Below, in pieces: positions 1 to 6,383 of a stretch of 7,226 nucleotides of DNA. Position numbers and translations under genes: made by a program. The stretch is from Brevundimonas sp. UBA2388 (lineage in GTDB: Bacteria > Pseudomonadota > Alphaproteobacteria > Caulobacterales > Caulobacteraceae): NCBI GenBank assembly GCA_002343425.1, contig DDSO01000024.1, forward strand, positions 645-7,870, in the 5' to 3' direction. Below the pieces are notes generated by a model. The model worked only from the letters and a program-made list of their open reading frames with translations. It was not told where the DNA came from and did not search any database. How positions within the stretch are numbered: position 1 is the first letter of the stretch; every line of letters begins with the position of its first letter.

Positions 1-1082
1 AAGCGCGGGATCTTGGTGACGACATAGTCGATCGACGGCTCGAACGAGGCCGGCGTGACCATGGTGATGTCGTTGGTCAGTTCGTCCAGGGTGTAGCCGA
101 CGGCCAGACGGGCGGCGACCTTGGCGATCGGGAAGCCGGTGGCCTTGGAGGCGAGGGCGGACGACCGCGACACGCGCGGGTTCATCTCGATCACCACCAT
201 CCGGCCGTCGGCGGGATTGATCGCCCATTGCACGTTCGATCCGCCGGTCTCGACGCCGATCTCGCGCAGGACGTTGATCGAGCCCGTGCGCATCCGCTGG
301 TATTCTTTATCGGTCAGCGTCTGGGCCGGGGCGACGGTGATGGAGTCGCCGGTGTGCACCCCCATCGGGTCGATGTTCTCGATGGAGCAGACGATGATGC
401 AGTTGTCCGCCTTGTCGCGGACGACCTCCATCTCATACTCCTTCCAGCCCAGGACGCTTTCCTCGACCAGCACCTCGGTGGTCGGCGACAGGTCCAGACC
501 GCGTTCGACGATCTCGCGGTATTCCTCGACATTGTAGGCGATGCCGCCGCCGGTGCCGGCGAGGGTGAAGGACGGGCGGACGATGGCGGGCAGGCCGACG
601 AAGGCCAGGGCGTCCTCGGCCTCGTCGATGTGGTGGATGGCCTTGGAACGCGGGCTTTCCAGGCCGAGCTTGTCCATGGCGTCGCGGAATTTCTGACGAT
701 CCTCGGCCTTGTCGATGACGTCGGCCCTGGCCCCGATCATCTCCACGCCCCATTTCTTCAGGGCGCCCGAAGCGTCCAGCGCCAGGGCCGTGTTCAGCGC
801 CGTCTGGCCGCCCATGGTCGGCAGCAGGGCGTCGGGCCGCTCTTTCGCGATGATGCGCTCGACGAACTCCGGCGTGATCGGCTCGATATAGGTGGCGTCG
901 GCCACCTCCGGGTCGGTCATGATGGTGGCGGGGTTGGAGTTGACCAGAATGACCCGGTACCCCTCGGCCTTCAGCGCCTTGCACGCCTGGACGCCCGAAT
1001 AGTCGAACTCGCACGCCTGCCCGATCACGATCGGCCCGGCACCGATGATCAGGATGGACTGGATGTCTGTGCGTTTGGGCAT
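1..1082 (-). CDS. carB: Carbamoyl-phosphate synthase large subunit, N-terminal part (runs off left edge)
   Basis: The large subunit of carbamoyl-phosphate synthase makes carbamoyl phosphate from bicarbonate, two ATP and glutamine-derived ammonia (delivered by CarA). The product feeds arginine and pyrimidine synthesis in the cytoplasm. The visible 360 codons cover the first ATP-grasp (carboxyphosphate) half. The family's full length is about 1,070-1,100 residues, so roughly two thirds lies outside the window. The start MPKRTDI and the segment [15 protein letters not shown] match the E. coli N terminus as I recall it. Known ATP- and metal-binding residues fall at the same numbers as in E. coli: R129, R169, E208, E215, H243, Q285, E299 and N301, with the last two in EMNPR. 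The ATG at 1082 lies 7 bases after the rraB stop codon. No purine-rich ribosome-binding site is visible in that gap, which suggests coupling to rraB. No carA is visible nearby. Confidence 0.98.
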   Translation of the reverse strand, partial: MPKRTDIQSILIIGAGPIVIGQACEFDYSGVQACKALKAEGYRVILVNSNPATIMTDPEVADATYIEPITPEFVERIIAKERPDALLPTMGGQTALNTALALDASGALKKWGVEMIGARADVIDKAEDRQKFRDAMDKLGLESPRSKAIHHIDEAEDALAFVGLPAIVRPSFTLAGTGGGIAYNVEEYREIVERGLDLSPTTEVLVEESVLGWKEYEMEVVRDKADNCIIVCSIENIDPMGVHTGDSITVAPAQTLTDKEYQRMRTGSINVLREIGVETGGSNVQWAINPADGRMVVIEMNPRVSRSSALASKATGFPIAKVAARLAVGYTLDELTNDITMVTPASFEPSIDYVVTKIPR

Positions 1083-1089
1083 GGGCTAC

Positions 1090-1404
1090 TCAGTTCGTCA
1101 CGACCGCGCATTCCCAGCCGTCGTAGTCGAGCTGGAAGGCGGCGGCCCAGGATTGCATCATGGAGGAGACGGGGGTGAAGGAGGCCTCATCCACGGCCAT
1201 GGTCGTTTCGAGAATGGTGCAGTCGTCCTGACCCCGGGTCAGGAAACCCGCGCGCCGCGCGACCTCGTTCAGATCGTCGTGGTCGCCTTCGCCATAGAAG
1301 TAAAACAGCGTGTGCCGCGGGGTGACGCCGGAATCGCCATGCTCGGCGAGCGTCGCCCGAATCATGGCGTCGCGTTCCTCGTGCGGGACCTCGTCTTCAA
1401 GCAC
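1090..1404 (-). CDS. rraB: RraB-family protein (putative ribonuclease E activity regulator)
   Basis: This is a 104-residue acidic cytoplasmic protein. Its C-terminal segment FQLDYDGWECAVV (90-102) resembles the signature region of E. coli RraB (…FDVEYDGWGTYFE…). The pattern of an N-terminal helix, a middle part with alternating acidic and hydrophobic residues, and this terminal strand also fits the RraB family (PF06877). In E. coli, RraB binds RNase E and restrains its cleavage of a subset of mRNAs. This protein lacks the long acidic C-terminal tail of the E. coli one, which is 138 residues. The start is a GTG, chosen because AAGGAG (1421-1416) stands 11 bases upstream. An in-frame internal ATG at residue 14 is the alternative. 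The gene lies directly upstream of carB and is probably co-transcribed with it. The family call is from motif recall; a role in RNA decay in this organism is inference. Confidence 0.8.
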   Translation of the reverse strand: MLEDEVPHEERDAMIRATLAEHGDSGVTPRHTLFYFYGEGDHDDLNEVARRAGFLTRGQDDCTILETTMAVDEASFTPVSSMMQSWAAAFQLDYDGWECAVVTN

Positions 1405-1415
1405 GGGCTGTCACG

Positions 1416-1421
1416 CTCCTT
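1416..1421 (-). promoter_or_regulatory. Ribosome-binding site of rraB
   Basis: AAGGAG on the minus strand lies 11 bases before the GTG at 1404. It is the only strong Shine-Dalgarno match near the N terminus, so it supports the GTG start over the internal ATG. It may also serve carB through translational coupling. Confidence 0.6.
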
Positions 1422-1428
1422 GCGCGCG

Positions 1429-1462
1429 CGAACCCGCCGCGGCTGTGACGCCGCGTGGTTCG
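1429..1462 (-). promoter_or_regulatory. Hairpin in the rraB 5' leader
   Basis: An inverted repeat has two stacked arms. The outer arm is 1429-1434 paired with 1457-1462 (cgaacc/ggttcg). The inner arm is 1438-1443 paired with 1450-1455 (cgcggc/gccgcg), with a 6-base loop. The arms are separated by an asymmetric internal loop of 3 bases against 1. On the rraB transcript the hairpin would end 7 bases before the AAGGAG site. It has no U-tract, so it is not an intrinsic terminator. A role in translation control or mRNA stability is inference. Confidence 0.4.
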
Positions 1463-1486
1463 GTCGGGTTGTCGGTTAAGCGGCCC

Positions 1487-1514
1487 GTCTAAAGAGGGGC
1501 GGGCAGGAGAGCAA
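1487..1514 (-). promoter_or_regulatory. Weak candidate promoter for rraB-carB
   Basis: TTGCTC (1514-1509) and TTAGAC (1492-1487) are separated by 16 bases on the minus strand, in the 130-bp gap between the upstream terminator and rraB. A promoter is expected here because transcription from upstream is terminated at 1535-1564. The hexamers are poor matches to the usual alphaproteobacterial housekeeping consensus, so the exact site is uncertain. Confidence 0.25.
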
Positions 1515-1534
1515 GCGCCGTCTGATCCCGAACG

Positions 1535-1564
1535 AAAAAGGGCGGCCCTTTCGGGCCGCCCTTT
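1535..1564 (-). terminator. Rho-independent terminator of the TonB-dependent receptor gene
   Basis: A perfect 9-bp GC stem, 1540-1548 (gggcggccc) with 1553-1561 (gggccgccc), closes a 4-base loop. A/T pairs extend it on both sides. On the minus strand it is followed by TTTTT (complement of 1539-1535). It begins about 20 bases after the receptor stop codon at 1586, the expected place for that gene's terminator. The plus strand has only a short TTT, so activity in that direction is less likely. Confidence 0.9.
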
Positions 1565-1585
1565 CGCTGTCATCCGGTCTGAAGA

Positions 1586-4500
1586 TCAGAACGGACGGTA
1601 GTTCAGGCCGATGAAGAAGCGTTGGCCGTAGGGGTCGAAGTTCGAATACAGGGTCGTGCCCAGGTACGGCGCCTGTTCGGCGTCGAAGGCGTTGACCACC
1701 CCGGCGCGGATCGACAGGTCGTCACGGGCGTTCCAGCGGACGGTGAAGTCGTGCCGCGTGAAGTTGCGCGAATCCAGTTCCTCGAAGGCGCGTCCGTCGA
1801 TGTTGGCGACGGCGTCCCGGATCTGGACGATGTCCTGGGCCGTCTGCCAGTCAGCGGTCCAGTTGATGCTCCAGGTGTCGTTCGGCGCATAGGTCAGCGA
1901 GGAGGTGAAGCGGACGCGCGGGTAGAACAGGCTGCTGGCCAGTTCGTCGAAGTCCGCGGGATCGTCAGCGTTCAGGAACTGCTTCTGGTCGATCAGCCAC
2001 AGGCCGCCGATCGAATAGTCCAGCCGGCCCCAGTTGCGACCGGTGACTTCCTCGAGATCCATCGAATAGCGGGCGGTGAAGTCGAGGCCGCGCGTCTCGA
2101 GCGAGGCGTAGTTGACCGAGCCCTCGATGAAGCCGCCGATCGGATCGCCGATCGGGGCGCCGATGCCGAACGGGATGTCCGGGTTGTTGCGGAAGATGGT
2201 GGCGCAGGCTGCCGTGTTCAGCGACGGGCCGCTGACGCAGTTGGCCGCCGCCGTCGCGGCCGACACCGCCGAGATCACCTGGTCGATCTTGATCTCGTAG
2301 TAGTCGAGCACCAGCGAGAAGTTCGGGATGAACCGGGGACGCAGCACCGTCGAGAAGGTGAAGCTGTCCGACTCTTCCGGGGTCAGGAACGGGTTGCCCC
2401 CGAACACGCCGGCGACGCCCGAGGTGTAGTTCGGCGTGAAGTCGTCGGCGTTGGTCGCGGTCGCGCCGGCGAAGTCGAAGCTCAGCCCCTGGGCCTGGGC
2501 CAGCGCCGTGCAGTTGGCGACGCGGTTGTCCCGCGTCTCGGCGTCCTGGGCCGCGATGCTCAGCGTGGCGCAGGGGTCGACGATGTTGTTGAGGAAGGTC
2601 TGGCCGAACGGAGAGAAATTCTCCGCCAGGTCGGGCACGCGCACCGAGCTGTTGAAGCTGGTCTTGAATGCGATGTCCGCGATCGGACGGTAGACCAGGT
2701 TGACGCCAAAGACGTCCACATTGCCGACGGTGCTGTAGTCGGCATAGCGGTAGGAGCCGCTCAGTTCGGCGTATTCGCCCATCCAGCTGTCGCGGAACAG
2801 CGGGATCGACAGTTCGGCGAAGACCTCTTCGCTGGTGTACTCGACCTGCGGGAAGTCGGGACCCGAGTTCAGGAACAGCAGGGGACGGCCGGCGGTATCG
2901 CGGTCGCGGCCGGTGGCCTCGGTCGCCTCACGCCGGTACTCGGCGCCAAGGGCGAGGCCAATGGAGCCGGCGCCCCAGAAGTCCCACAGATTGCCGGAGA
3001 CCGAGGCGATGGCCTGCTCCTGCTCGTTCCGCTCGGTCACACCGATGACGGCGTCAATGAACTCGAGAGCTTCGGCGCTCTGGTTGCCCATGCCGAAGAC
3101 GTTCAGCGGCGCGCACTCCGCGATCGAGCGGCGGCCGTATTCCGTGTCACGCAGGTCGCCCGGGCCGGCGGGGCCCTGATCGAGAGCGCCGGCGGGTGCG
3201 CCCTGGGCGGCCAGCAGCTGGACGCGGCAGACGATCTCGCCGGGACGGCCGTTGACGATGCCGGCGGTGTCGAAGACGGCGTCGGCGGCCATGGCGAAGC
3301 GCTGGCTGTCGGTGCCCCGCTCGCGGTTTTCAACCTCGACCTCGCCGTAGGTGTAACCGATGTCCCAGTCGATATCGCGGATGAAGCCGATGCCGTCGTT
3401 CGAGCCGCGGAAGCCGGCGACGAAGCGGGTCAGTTCACGCGTGTTGTCCTGGGTACGGTCCGGTCCGAACATGCTGTGGCGCGCGTTGCGCAACAGGATC
3501 GGGGCCAGGGGCTGACCCGCGGTGGTCTGGGTCGGCTCGGAATAGGGCGTGACCAGATTGGTCGTGATCGCGTCCTTCACGTTTTGCGGCAGATAGGCGT
3601 TGTCCGTGTAGCGCAGGTCGAAATTCGCGACGTTGTAGATCGGGTTGGCCGAGCCGGCGCTGTAAGAGTTGACCAGATCGATGTCGTAGAAGGTCGGCTG
3701 CGACAGGTCGAAGGTGTCTTCGGTGACGTATTTGGCCTCGGCGTAGAAATCGATGCTGTCGGTTACGGCAAACGTGCCGCCGGCCTGGAAGCGCGCCGAT
3801 TCCGAACGCGGAACGCGCGAGCCGGTGCTGAACGCGGCGGGATTCTCACCGTCGCCGCCTATGTTGAAGGGGCGGTTGATGCCGGTTTCACCGACGCGCT
3901 GGCCGAAATCGGCGAGGCGGGCGGTCGAGCCCTCGTACCAGTAGGTCTTGCCGGGCGTCACCGCGAAGCAACTGGGGCTGTAGGAGAAGCCGAAGGCGGC
4001 GCCGGTGCCCGAGAAGCAGTCTTCGTAGGGGACGTTCGGATTGTTGAGCTGGCTCGGCTGCTGAACGTTGGCCAGGGTCGTCTGCCCCCACCGCGGACGA
4101 TCGATGCGGCCCACGCCGGTGAACAGGCGGGCGTCCACGATCCCGTCCGACCGGGCCGTGGTCGGGTCGGCGTCGACGCCAAGGCGCACCGGAGCGTTGC
4201 GCAGCCAGTCGATGTCGAGCGAGGTGACTTCGTCGACCTCTTCGTACTCACCGTGGATGTAGAGATTCAGGCGGTCATCGAAGAGGTTCGTACCGGCGAG
4301 AATGGATATCCGGCGGTTCGCTTCGCCGTTCTGGTTGATCATGCCGTAGTTGGCGTCGATCTCGAGGCCTTCGAAATCATCACGCAGGATGAAGTTCAGC
4401 ACGCCCGAGACGGCGTCAGCGCCGTAGACCGAGGCGGCGCCGCCGGTGACGATCTCGATGTTCTCGATCAGCAGGCGCGGGATGGTGTCAATGTCGACGG

Positions 4501-4942
4501 ACAGCTGCCCGCCGCTCGAACCGACGTGACGGCGGCCATCGACCAGCGTGAGGGTGCGGTTGGAGCCCAGGCTCCGCAGGTTCGGCAGCGAAAGGCCGCC
4601 ATCGCCCAGGCCGCTGCCGGTCGTGTCGGACGGGACGACAGAGTTGGACAGGGCGGGAATGGTGGCGAGGTAGTCGATGACGGTGGTCTGGCCGGTCGTC
4701 AGCAGGTCCTCGCGCTGGACCTGGATCAGCGGCGTCGGCGAGTTGGTCGGGTCGCGGCGGATACGCGAGCCGGTGACGACGACTTCGTCGAGTTCAGCGG
4801 AATCATCCTGGGCATCGGCGGCGCCGGGCGCAGTATTGAGAGGCTCCTGGGTCGGCGCAGTCTGGGCCCAGACGGGCGCGGAGGCAGCCATCACACCGGC
4901 CAGCACTGTGGAGGCCAGCAGTCGGTTACGCATAACAATCAT
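1586..4942 (-). CDS. Large TonB-dependent outer-membrane receptor (1,118 aa), substrate unknown
   Basis: This outer-membrane active transporter takes up a ligand with energy from TonB-ExbB-ExbD. In order it has: a signal peptide (residues 1 to about 27, RNRLLASTVLAGVMAASAP then VWAQ); a TonB-box-like segment DEVVVTGSRI (52-61); a plug domain (about 66-187) with the typical LRSLGSNRTLTLVDGRR and GGAASVYGADAVSGVLNFI stretches; then a beta-barrel of about 900 residues ending in aromatic-rich strands (FFIGLNYRPF) with a C-terminal Phe, the usual BAM recognition end. Eight mature cysteines fall in four close pairs. The start is the ATG at 4942, with a weak AAGCGAG six bases before it; ATG 4933 is the alternative. 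The open frame continues to 5023, but that stretch holds TCA and CTA codons, which the rest of the gene avoids, and would bury the signal peptide. It is a single gene with its own terminator. No adjacent sigma/anti-sigma pair, periplasmic binding protein or catabolic gene hints at the ligand. Confidence 0.95.
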   Translation of the reverse strand: MIVMRNRLLASTVLAGVMAASAPVWAQTAPTQEPLNTAPGAADAQDDSAELDEVVVTGSRIRRDPTNSPTPLIQVQREDLLTTGQTTVIDYLATIPALSNSVVPSDTTGSGLGDGGLSLPNLRSLGSNRTLTLVDGRRHVGSSGGQLSVDIDTIPRLLIENIEIVTGGAASVYGADAVSGVLNFILRDDFEGLEIDANYGMINQNGEANRRISILAGTNLFDDRLNLYIHGEYEEVDEVTSLDIDWLRNAPVRLGVDADPTTARSDGIVDARLFTGVGRIDRPRWGQTTLANVQQPSQLNNPNVPYEDCFSGTGAAFGFSYSPSCFAVTPGKTYWYEGSTARLADFGQRVGETGINRPFNIGGDGENPAAFSTGSRVPRSESARFQAGGTFAVTDSIDFYAEAKYVTEDTFDLSQPTFYDIDLVNSYSAGSANPIYNVANFDLRYTDNAYLPQNVKDAITTNLVTPYSEPTQTTAGQPLAPILLRNARHSMFGPDRTQDNTRELTRFVAGFRGSNDGIGFIRDIDWDIGYTYGEVEVENRERGTDSQRFAMAADAVFDTAGIVNGRPGEIVCRVQLLAAQGAPAGALDQGPAGPGDLRDTEYGRRSIAECAPLNVFGMGNQSAEALEFIDAVIGVTERNEQEQAIASVSGNLWDFWGAGSIGLALGAEYRREATEATGRDRDTAGRPLLFLNSGPDFPQVEYTSEEVFAELSIPLFRDSWMGEYAELSGSYRYADYSTVGNVDVFGVNLVYRPIADIAFKTSFNSSVRVPDLAENFSPFGQTFLNNIVDPCATLSIAAQDAETRDNRVANCTALAQAQGLSFDFAGATATNADDFTPNYTSGVAGVFGGNPFLTPEESDSFTFSTVLRPRFIPNFSLVLDYYEIKIDQVISAVSAATAAANCVSGPSLNTAACATIFRNNPDIPFGIGAPIGDPIGGFIEGSVNYASLETRGLDFTARYSMDLEEVTGRNWGRLDYSIGGLWLIDQKQFLNADDPADFDELASSLFYPRVRFTSSLTYAPNDTWSINWTADWQTAQDIVQIRDAVANIDGRAFEELDSRNFTRHDFTVRWNARDDLSIRAGVVNAFDAEQAPYLGTTLYSNFDPYGQRFFIGLNYRPF
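2132..2165 (-). repeat. Short 12-bp-period repeat inside the receptor gene
   Basis: The unit gccgatcgg occurs at 2135-2143 and 2147-2155, with a partial third copy gccgatg at 2159-2165. On the coding strand this gives the glycine/proline/isoleucine run GIGAPIGDPIGG, a four-residue repeat. It probably forms part of an extracellular loop of the barrel. It is small and degenerate. Confidence 0.5.
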
Positions 4943-4970
4943 ATTTAGCTCGCTTGTGAGTGACAGACAT
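4926..4970 (-). CDS. Possible short upstream ORF overlapping the receptor start
   Basis: An ATG at 4970 preceded by GGGGGAG (4980-4974) opens a 14-codon frame, MSVTHKRAKYDCYA, that ends at TAA 4928-4926. It is out of frame with the receptor and spans both candidate receptor starts (4942 and 4933). Its purine-rich site is stronger than the receptor's own. However, only 3 bases separate it from the ATG, which is shorter than ideal. If translated, termination would deliver ribosomes to the receptor start. It may equally be chance. Confidence 0.25.
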   Translation of the reverse strand: MSVTHKRAKYDCYA

Positions 4971-5130
4971 CCGCTCCCCCAAGCCAGATGACGCCACAAA
5001 CCCAACACAGATGTGTCGGTCAAGCGTTGCAGTAAATTTTGCGATTATATTGTGGTGTTATTCAAACAGATGGACATCACGCTGCCAAAGCTAATCTCAA
5101 ATGACGGTACGCGAGCGTTGTTATCCGGAA
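4943..5130 (-). promoter_or_regulatory. AT-rich promoter and leader region of the TonB-dependent receptor
   Basis: This 188-bp gap between the HAD gene and the receptor is the most AT-rich part of the window, especially 5026-5110. Two promoter-like signals face the receptor. One is TATAAT at 5049-5044, with no good -35 at 16-18 bases. The other is TTGACC at 5024-5019, with a weak TTTGTG 17 bases on. A 12-bp dyad ACACA-GA-TGTGT (5005-5016) lies just downstream of TTGACC and could be an operator. Initiation near 5037 would give a leader of about 95 nt. No terminator hairpin follows the HAD gene, so read-through from it is also possible. No identifiable Fur-type box was seen. Confidence 0.5.
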
Positions 5131-5826
5131 TCAGGTGCTGCGTTGCTCAACCCAGGCCGGCAGGTCCGCGACGCTCTCGAGTGCGCCAAACCGCGCATGG
5201 TTCTCGGGCGCGTCGGCCAGTTCGTGGGCCCAGGTGATGGCGTATGGAATGTGGACCGCGAAGGCTCCGGCCTCGAGCGCGGGCAGGACGTCGGACTTCA
5301 TGGAGTTGCCGGCCATGACCGCCTCGCCCGCGCCCGTGCCATGGCGGGCGAAGACGCGATCGTAGGTCCCGCGATCCTTTTCGGAGACGATCTCGACCGC
5401 GGCGAACAGGTCTCCGAGGCCCGAGGCGGCCAGCTTGCGCTCCTGGTCCATCAGATCGCCCTTGGTGATCAGGATCAGCCGGTAGCGCTCGGACAGGGCG
5501 GCGAGGGCCTCGTCGACGCCGGGCAGGGTCTCGACCGGATGGGTCAGCATTTCGCGGCCGGCGGCGAGAATCTCGCGGATGGCGCGCGGCGGCGGCGCGC
5601 CGTCGCACAGTTCCATGGCGGTCTCGAGCATCGACAGGGTGAAGCCCTTCACCCCGTAGCCGTAGAGGCGAAGATTGCGCCGCTCGACCTCGGCCAGCCG
5701 GGCTTCGATCAGGTCGTTGTCGTGGTCCGTCAACAGGTCGACGAACCGGTCGTGCGTAAGCCGGAATATCGTCTCGTTGTGCCAGAGGGTGTCGTCGGCA
5801 TCGAGGCCGACCGTGGTGATGCTCAT
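5131..5826 (-). CDS. HAD-superfamily hydrolase (putative phosphatase)
   Basis: This is a 231-residue soluble protein with the four HAD motifs. Motif I is LDADDTLW (nucleophile D9, acid/base D11). Motif II is LILITKG (T121). Motif III is the lysine K150 in SEKD. Motif IV is GNSMKSD (residues 173-179, D179). An alpha-helical cap lies between motifs I and II (about 18-100), as in type C1 HAD phosphatases. Motif IV reads GNSxxSD instead of the common GDSxxND. I recall this variant from a proteobacterial HAD subfamily, together with the following AGAFAVHIPY-type segment. The substrate cannot be told. The ATG at 5826 was chosen because it places motif I at residues 8-15. The open frame extends to a TTG at 5919, but those 31 residues look non-family. 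No strong ribosome-binding site is visible before 5826. The gene diverges from the DUF805 gene. Confidence 0.9.
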   Translation of the reverse strand: MSITTVGLDADDTLWHNETIFRLTHDRFVDLLTDHDNDLIEARLAEVERRNLRLYGYGVKGFTLSMLETAMELCDGAPPPRAIREILAAGREMLTHPVETLPGVDEALAALSERYRLILITKGDLMDQERKLAASGLGDLFAAVEIVSEKDRGTYDRVFARHGTGAGEAVMAGNSMKSDVLPALEAGAFAVHIPYAITWAHELADAPENHARFGALESVADLPAWVEQRST

Positions 5827-5987
5827 CCCGGCGTCTTGGCCTATCCGAGTCAGGGTTCGCAAGTCGTGTCCGCGAATATCGCGCGTGGCTGTGACACGGA
5901 CCGGGCGCGCCGACGCCAATGGTCGATTTGGCCCTTGAAAGGAACAGAGACCCGTTCGAGGGTGGGTTCCCGCTGGAGCAGGCCCTC
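5827..5987. promoter_or_regulatory. Divergent intergenic region between the HAD and DUF805 genes
   Basis: This 161-bp gap must hold the promoters of both divergent genes. I could not assign -35/-10 pairs with confidence on either strand. A 13-bp dyad, CGCGA-ATA-TCGCG, stands at 5871-5883, roughly 45 bp from the HAD start and 105 bp from the DUF805 start. It could be an operator or just GC-rich chance. The only other signal is the DUF805 ribosome-binding site. Confidence 0.4.
5975..5978 (+). promoter_or_regulatory. Ribosome-binding site of the DUF805 gene
   Basis: GGAG lies 9 bases before the ATG at 5988. It supports that start over the longer open frame from 5919, whose first ATG has no comparable site. 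Confidence 0.55.
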
Positions 5988-6371
5988 ATGAATGACTTCA
6001 TCATTCCCTACCGCCGCTATGTCGACTTCGAAGGCCGGTCGAGCCGCAAGGAATTCTGGTACTTTGTCCTCTTCTACCTGATTGTAAGTGCCGTCCTGAC
6101 GATCCTTGACCGCACCTTCTTTTCCAGCGCCCTCGGCACAGACGGGAGCGTGATCGACCCGCTGACCAGCATCTTCGGCATCGTCTCCCTGATCCCCAAC
6201 ATCTCGGTCAGCGTGCGGCGACTCCACGACACCGGTCGGTCAGGCTGGTGGGTCCTGCTCTGGCTCATTCCGCTGGTCGGCTGGATCCCGCTGCTGATCT
6301 GGTACTGCCAGAAGGGTCATCCGGTCGCCAACGCCTTTGGTGAGGCCCCGGAGGGCAGCCGCGTCGTCTGA
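5988..6371 (+). CDS. DUF805 family small inner-membrane protein
   Basis: This 127-residue protein matches the DUF805 pattern (PF05656). It has an N-terminal YRRYVDFEGRSSRKEFWYF stretch (about 8-26), where the family's F.GR..R.EFW signature is seen. A first membrane helix spans about 23-41. A second hydrophobic segment (61-75) runs into the signature RRLHDTGRSGWW (77-88), followed by a third helix (88-106). The C-terminal tail carries NAFGEAP, equivalent to the family's N.FG..P. Proteins of this family are small, widespread inner-membrane proteins with no established molecular function. The ATG at 5988 has GGAG 9 bases upstream and places the conserved region at the N terminus. The frame is open upstream to 5919, but that part looks unrelated. 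The gene converges on the alpha/beta hydrolase gene with a 12-bp gap and no visible terminator. Confidence 0.93.
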   Translation: MNDFIIPYRRYVDFEGRSSRKEFWYFVLFYLIVSAVLTILDRTFFSSALGTDGSVIDPLTSIFGIVSLIPNISVSVRRLHDTGRSGWWVLLWLIPLVGWIPLLIWYCQKGHPVANAFGEAPEGSRVV

Positions 6372-6383
6372 GCTTGAAAGCCG

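Noticed and set aside
228..1178. A 316-codon plus-strand open frame antisense to carB and rraB
   Set aside because: It overlaps conserved carB entirely, runs into rraB, and reads as compositionally biased shadow sequence.
1622..4948. A 1,108-codon open frame on the plus strand, antisense to the receptor
   Set aside because: It is in exact codon register opposite the receptor, so its lack of stops simply reflects the absence of TTA, CTA and TCA codons in a GC-biased gene. Its translation is low-complexity and rich in Gly, Ala, Val, Arg and Asp, with no recognisable domain.
5827..5919. N-terminal extension of the HAD protein from a TTG at 5919
   Set aside because: The extra 31 residues are Arg- and Thr-rich and not HAD-like. 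Motif I is normally within the first 15 residues, which fits the ATG at 5826.
5934..5958. CTTGAAA followed by CCCGTT, resembling a heat-shock sigma-32 promoter before DUF805
   Set aside because: The spacer is only 10 bases, too short for the sigma-32 consensus spacing, and the -10 match is poor.
5101..5991. A 296-codon plus-strand open frame antisense to the HAD gene
   Set aside because: The minus strand encodes a full set of HAD motifs. The plus-strand translation has none, and it runs across the divergent intergenic region into the DUF805 gene.
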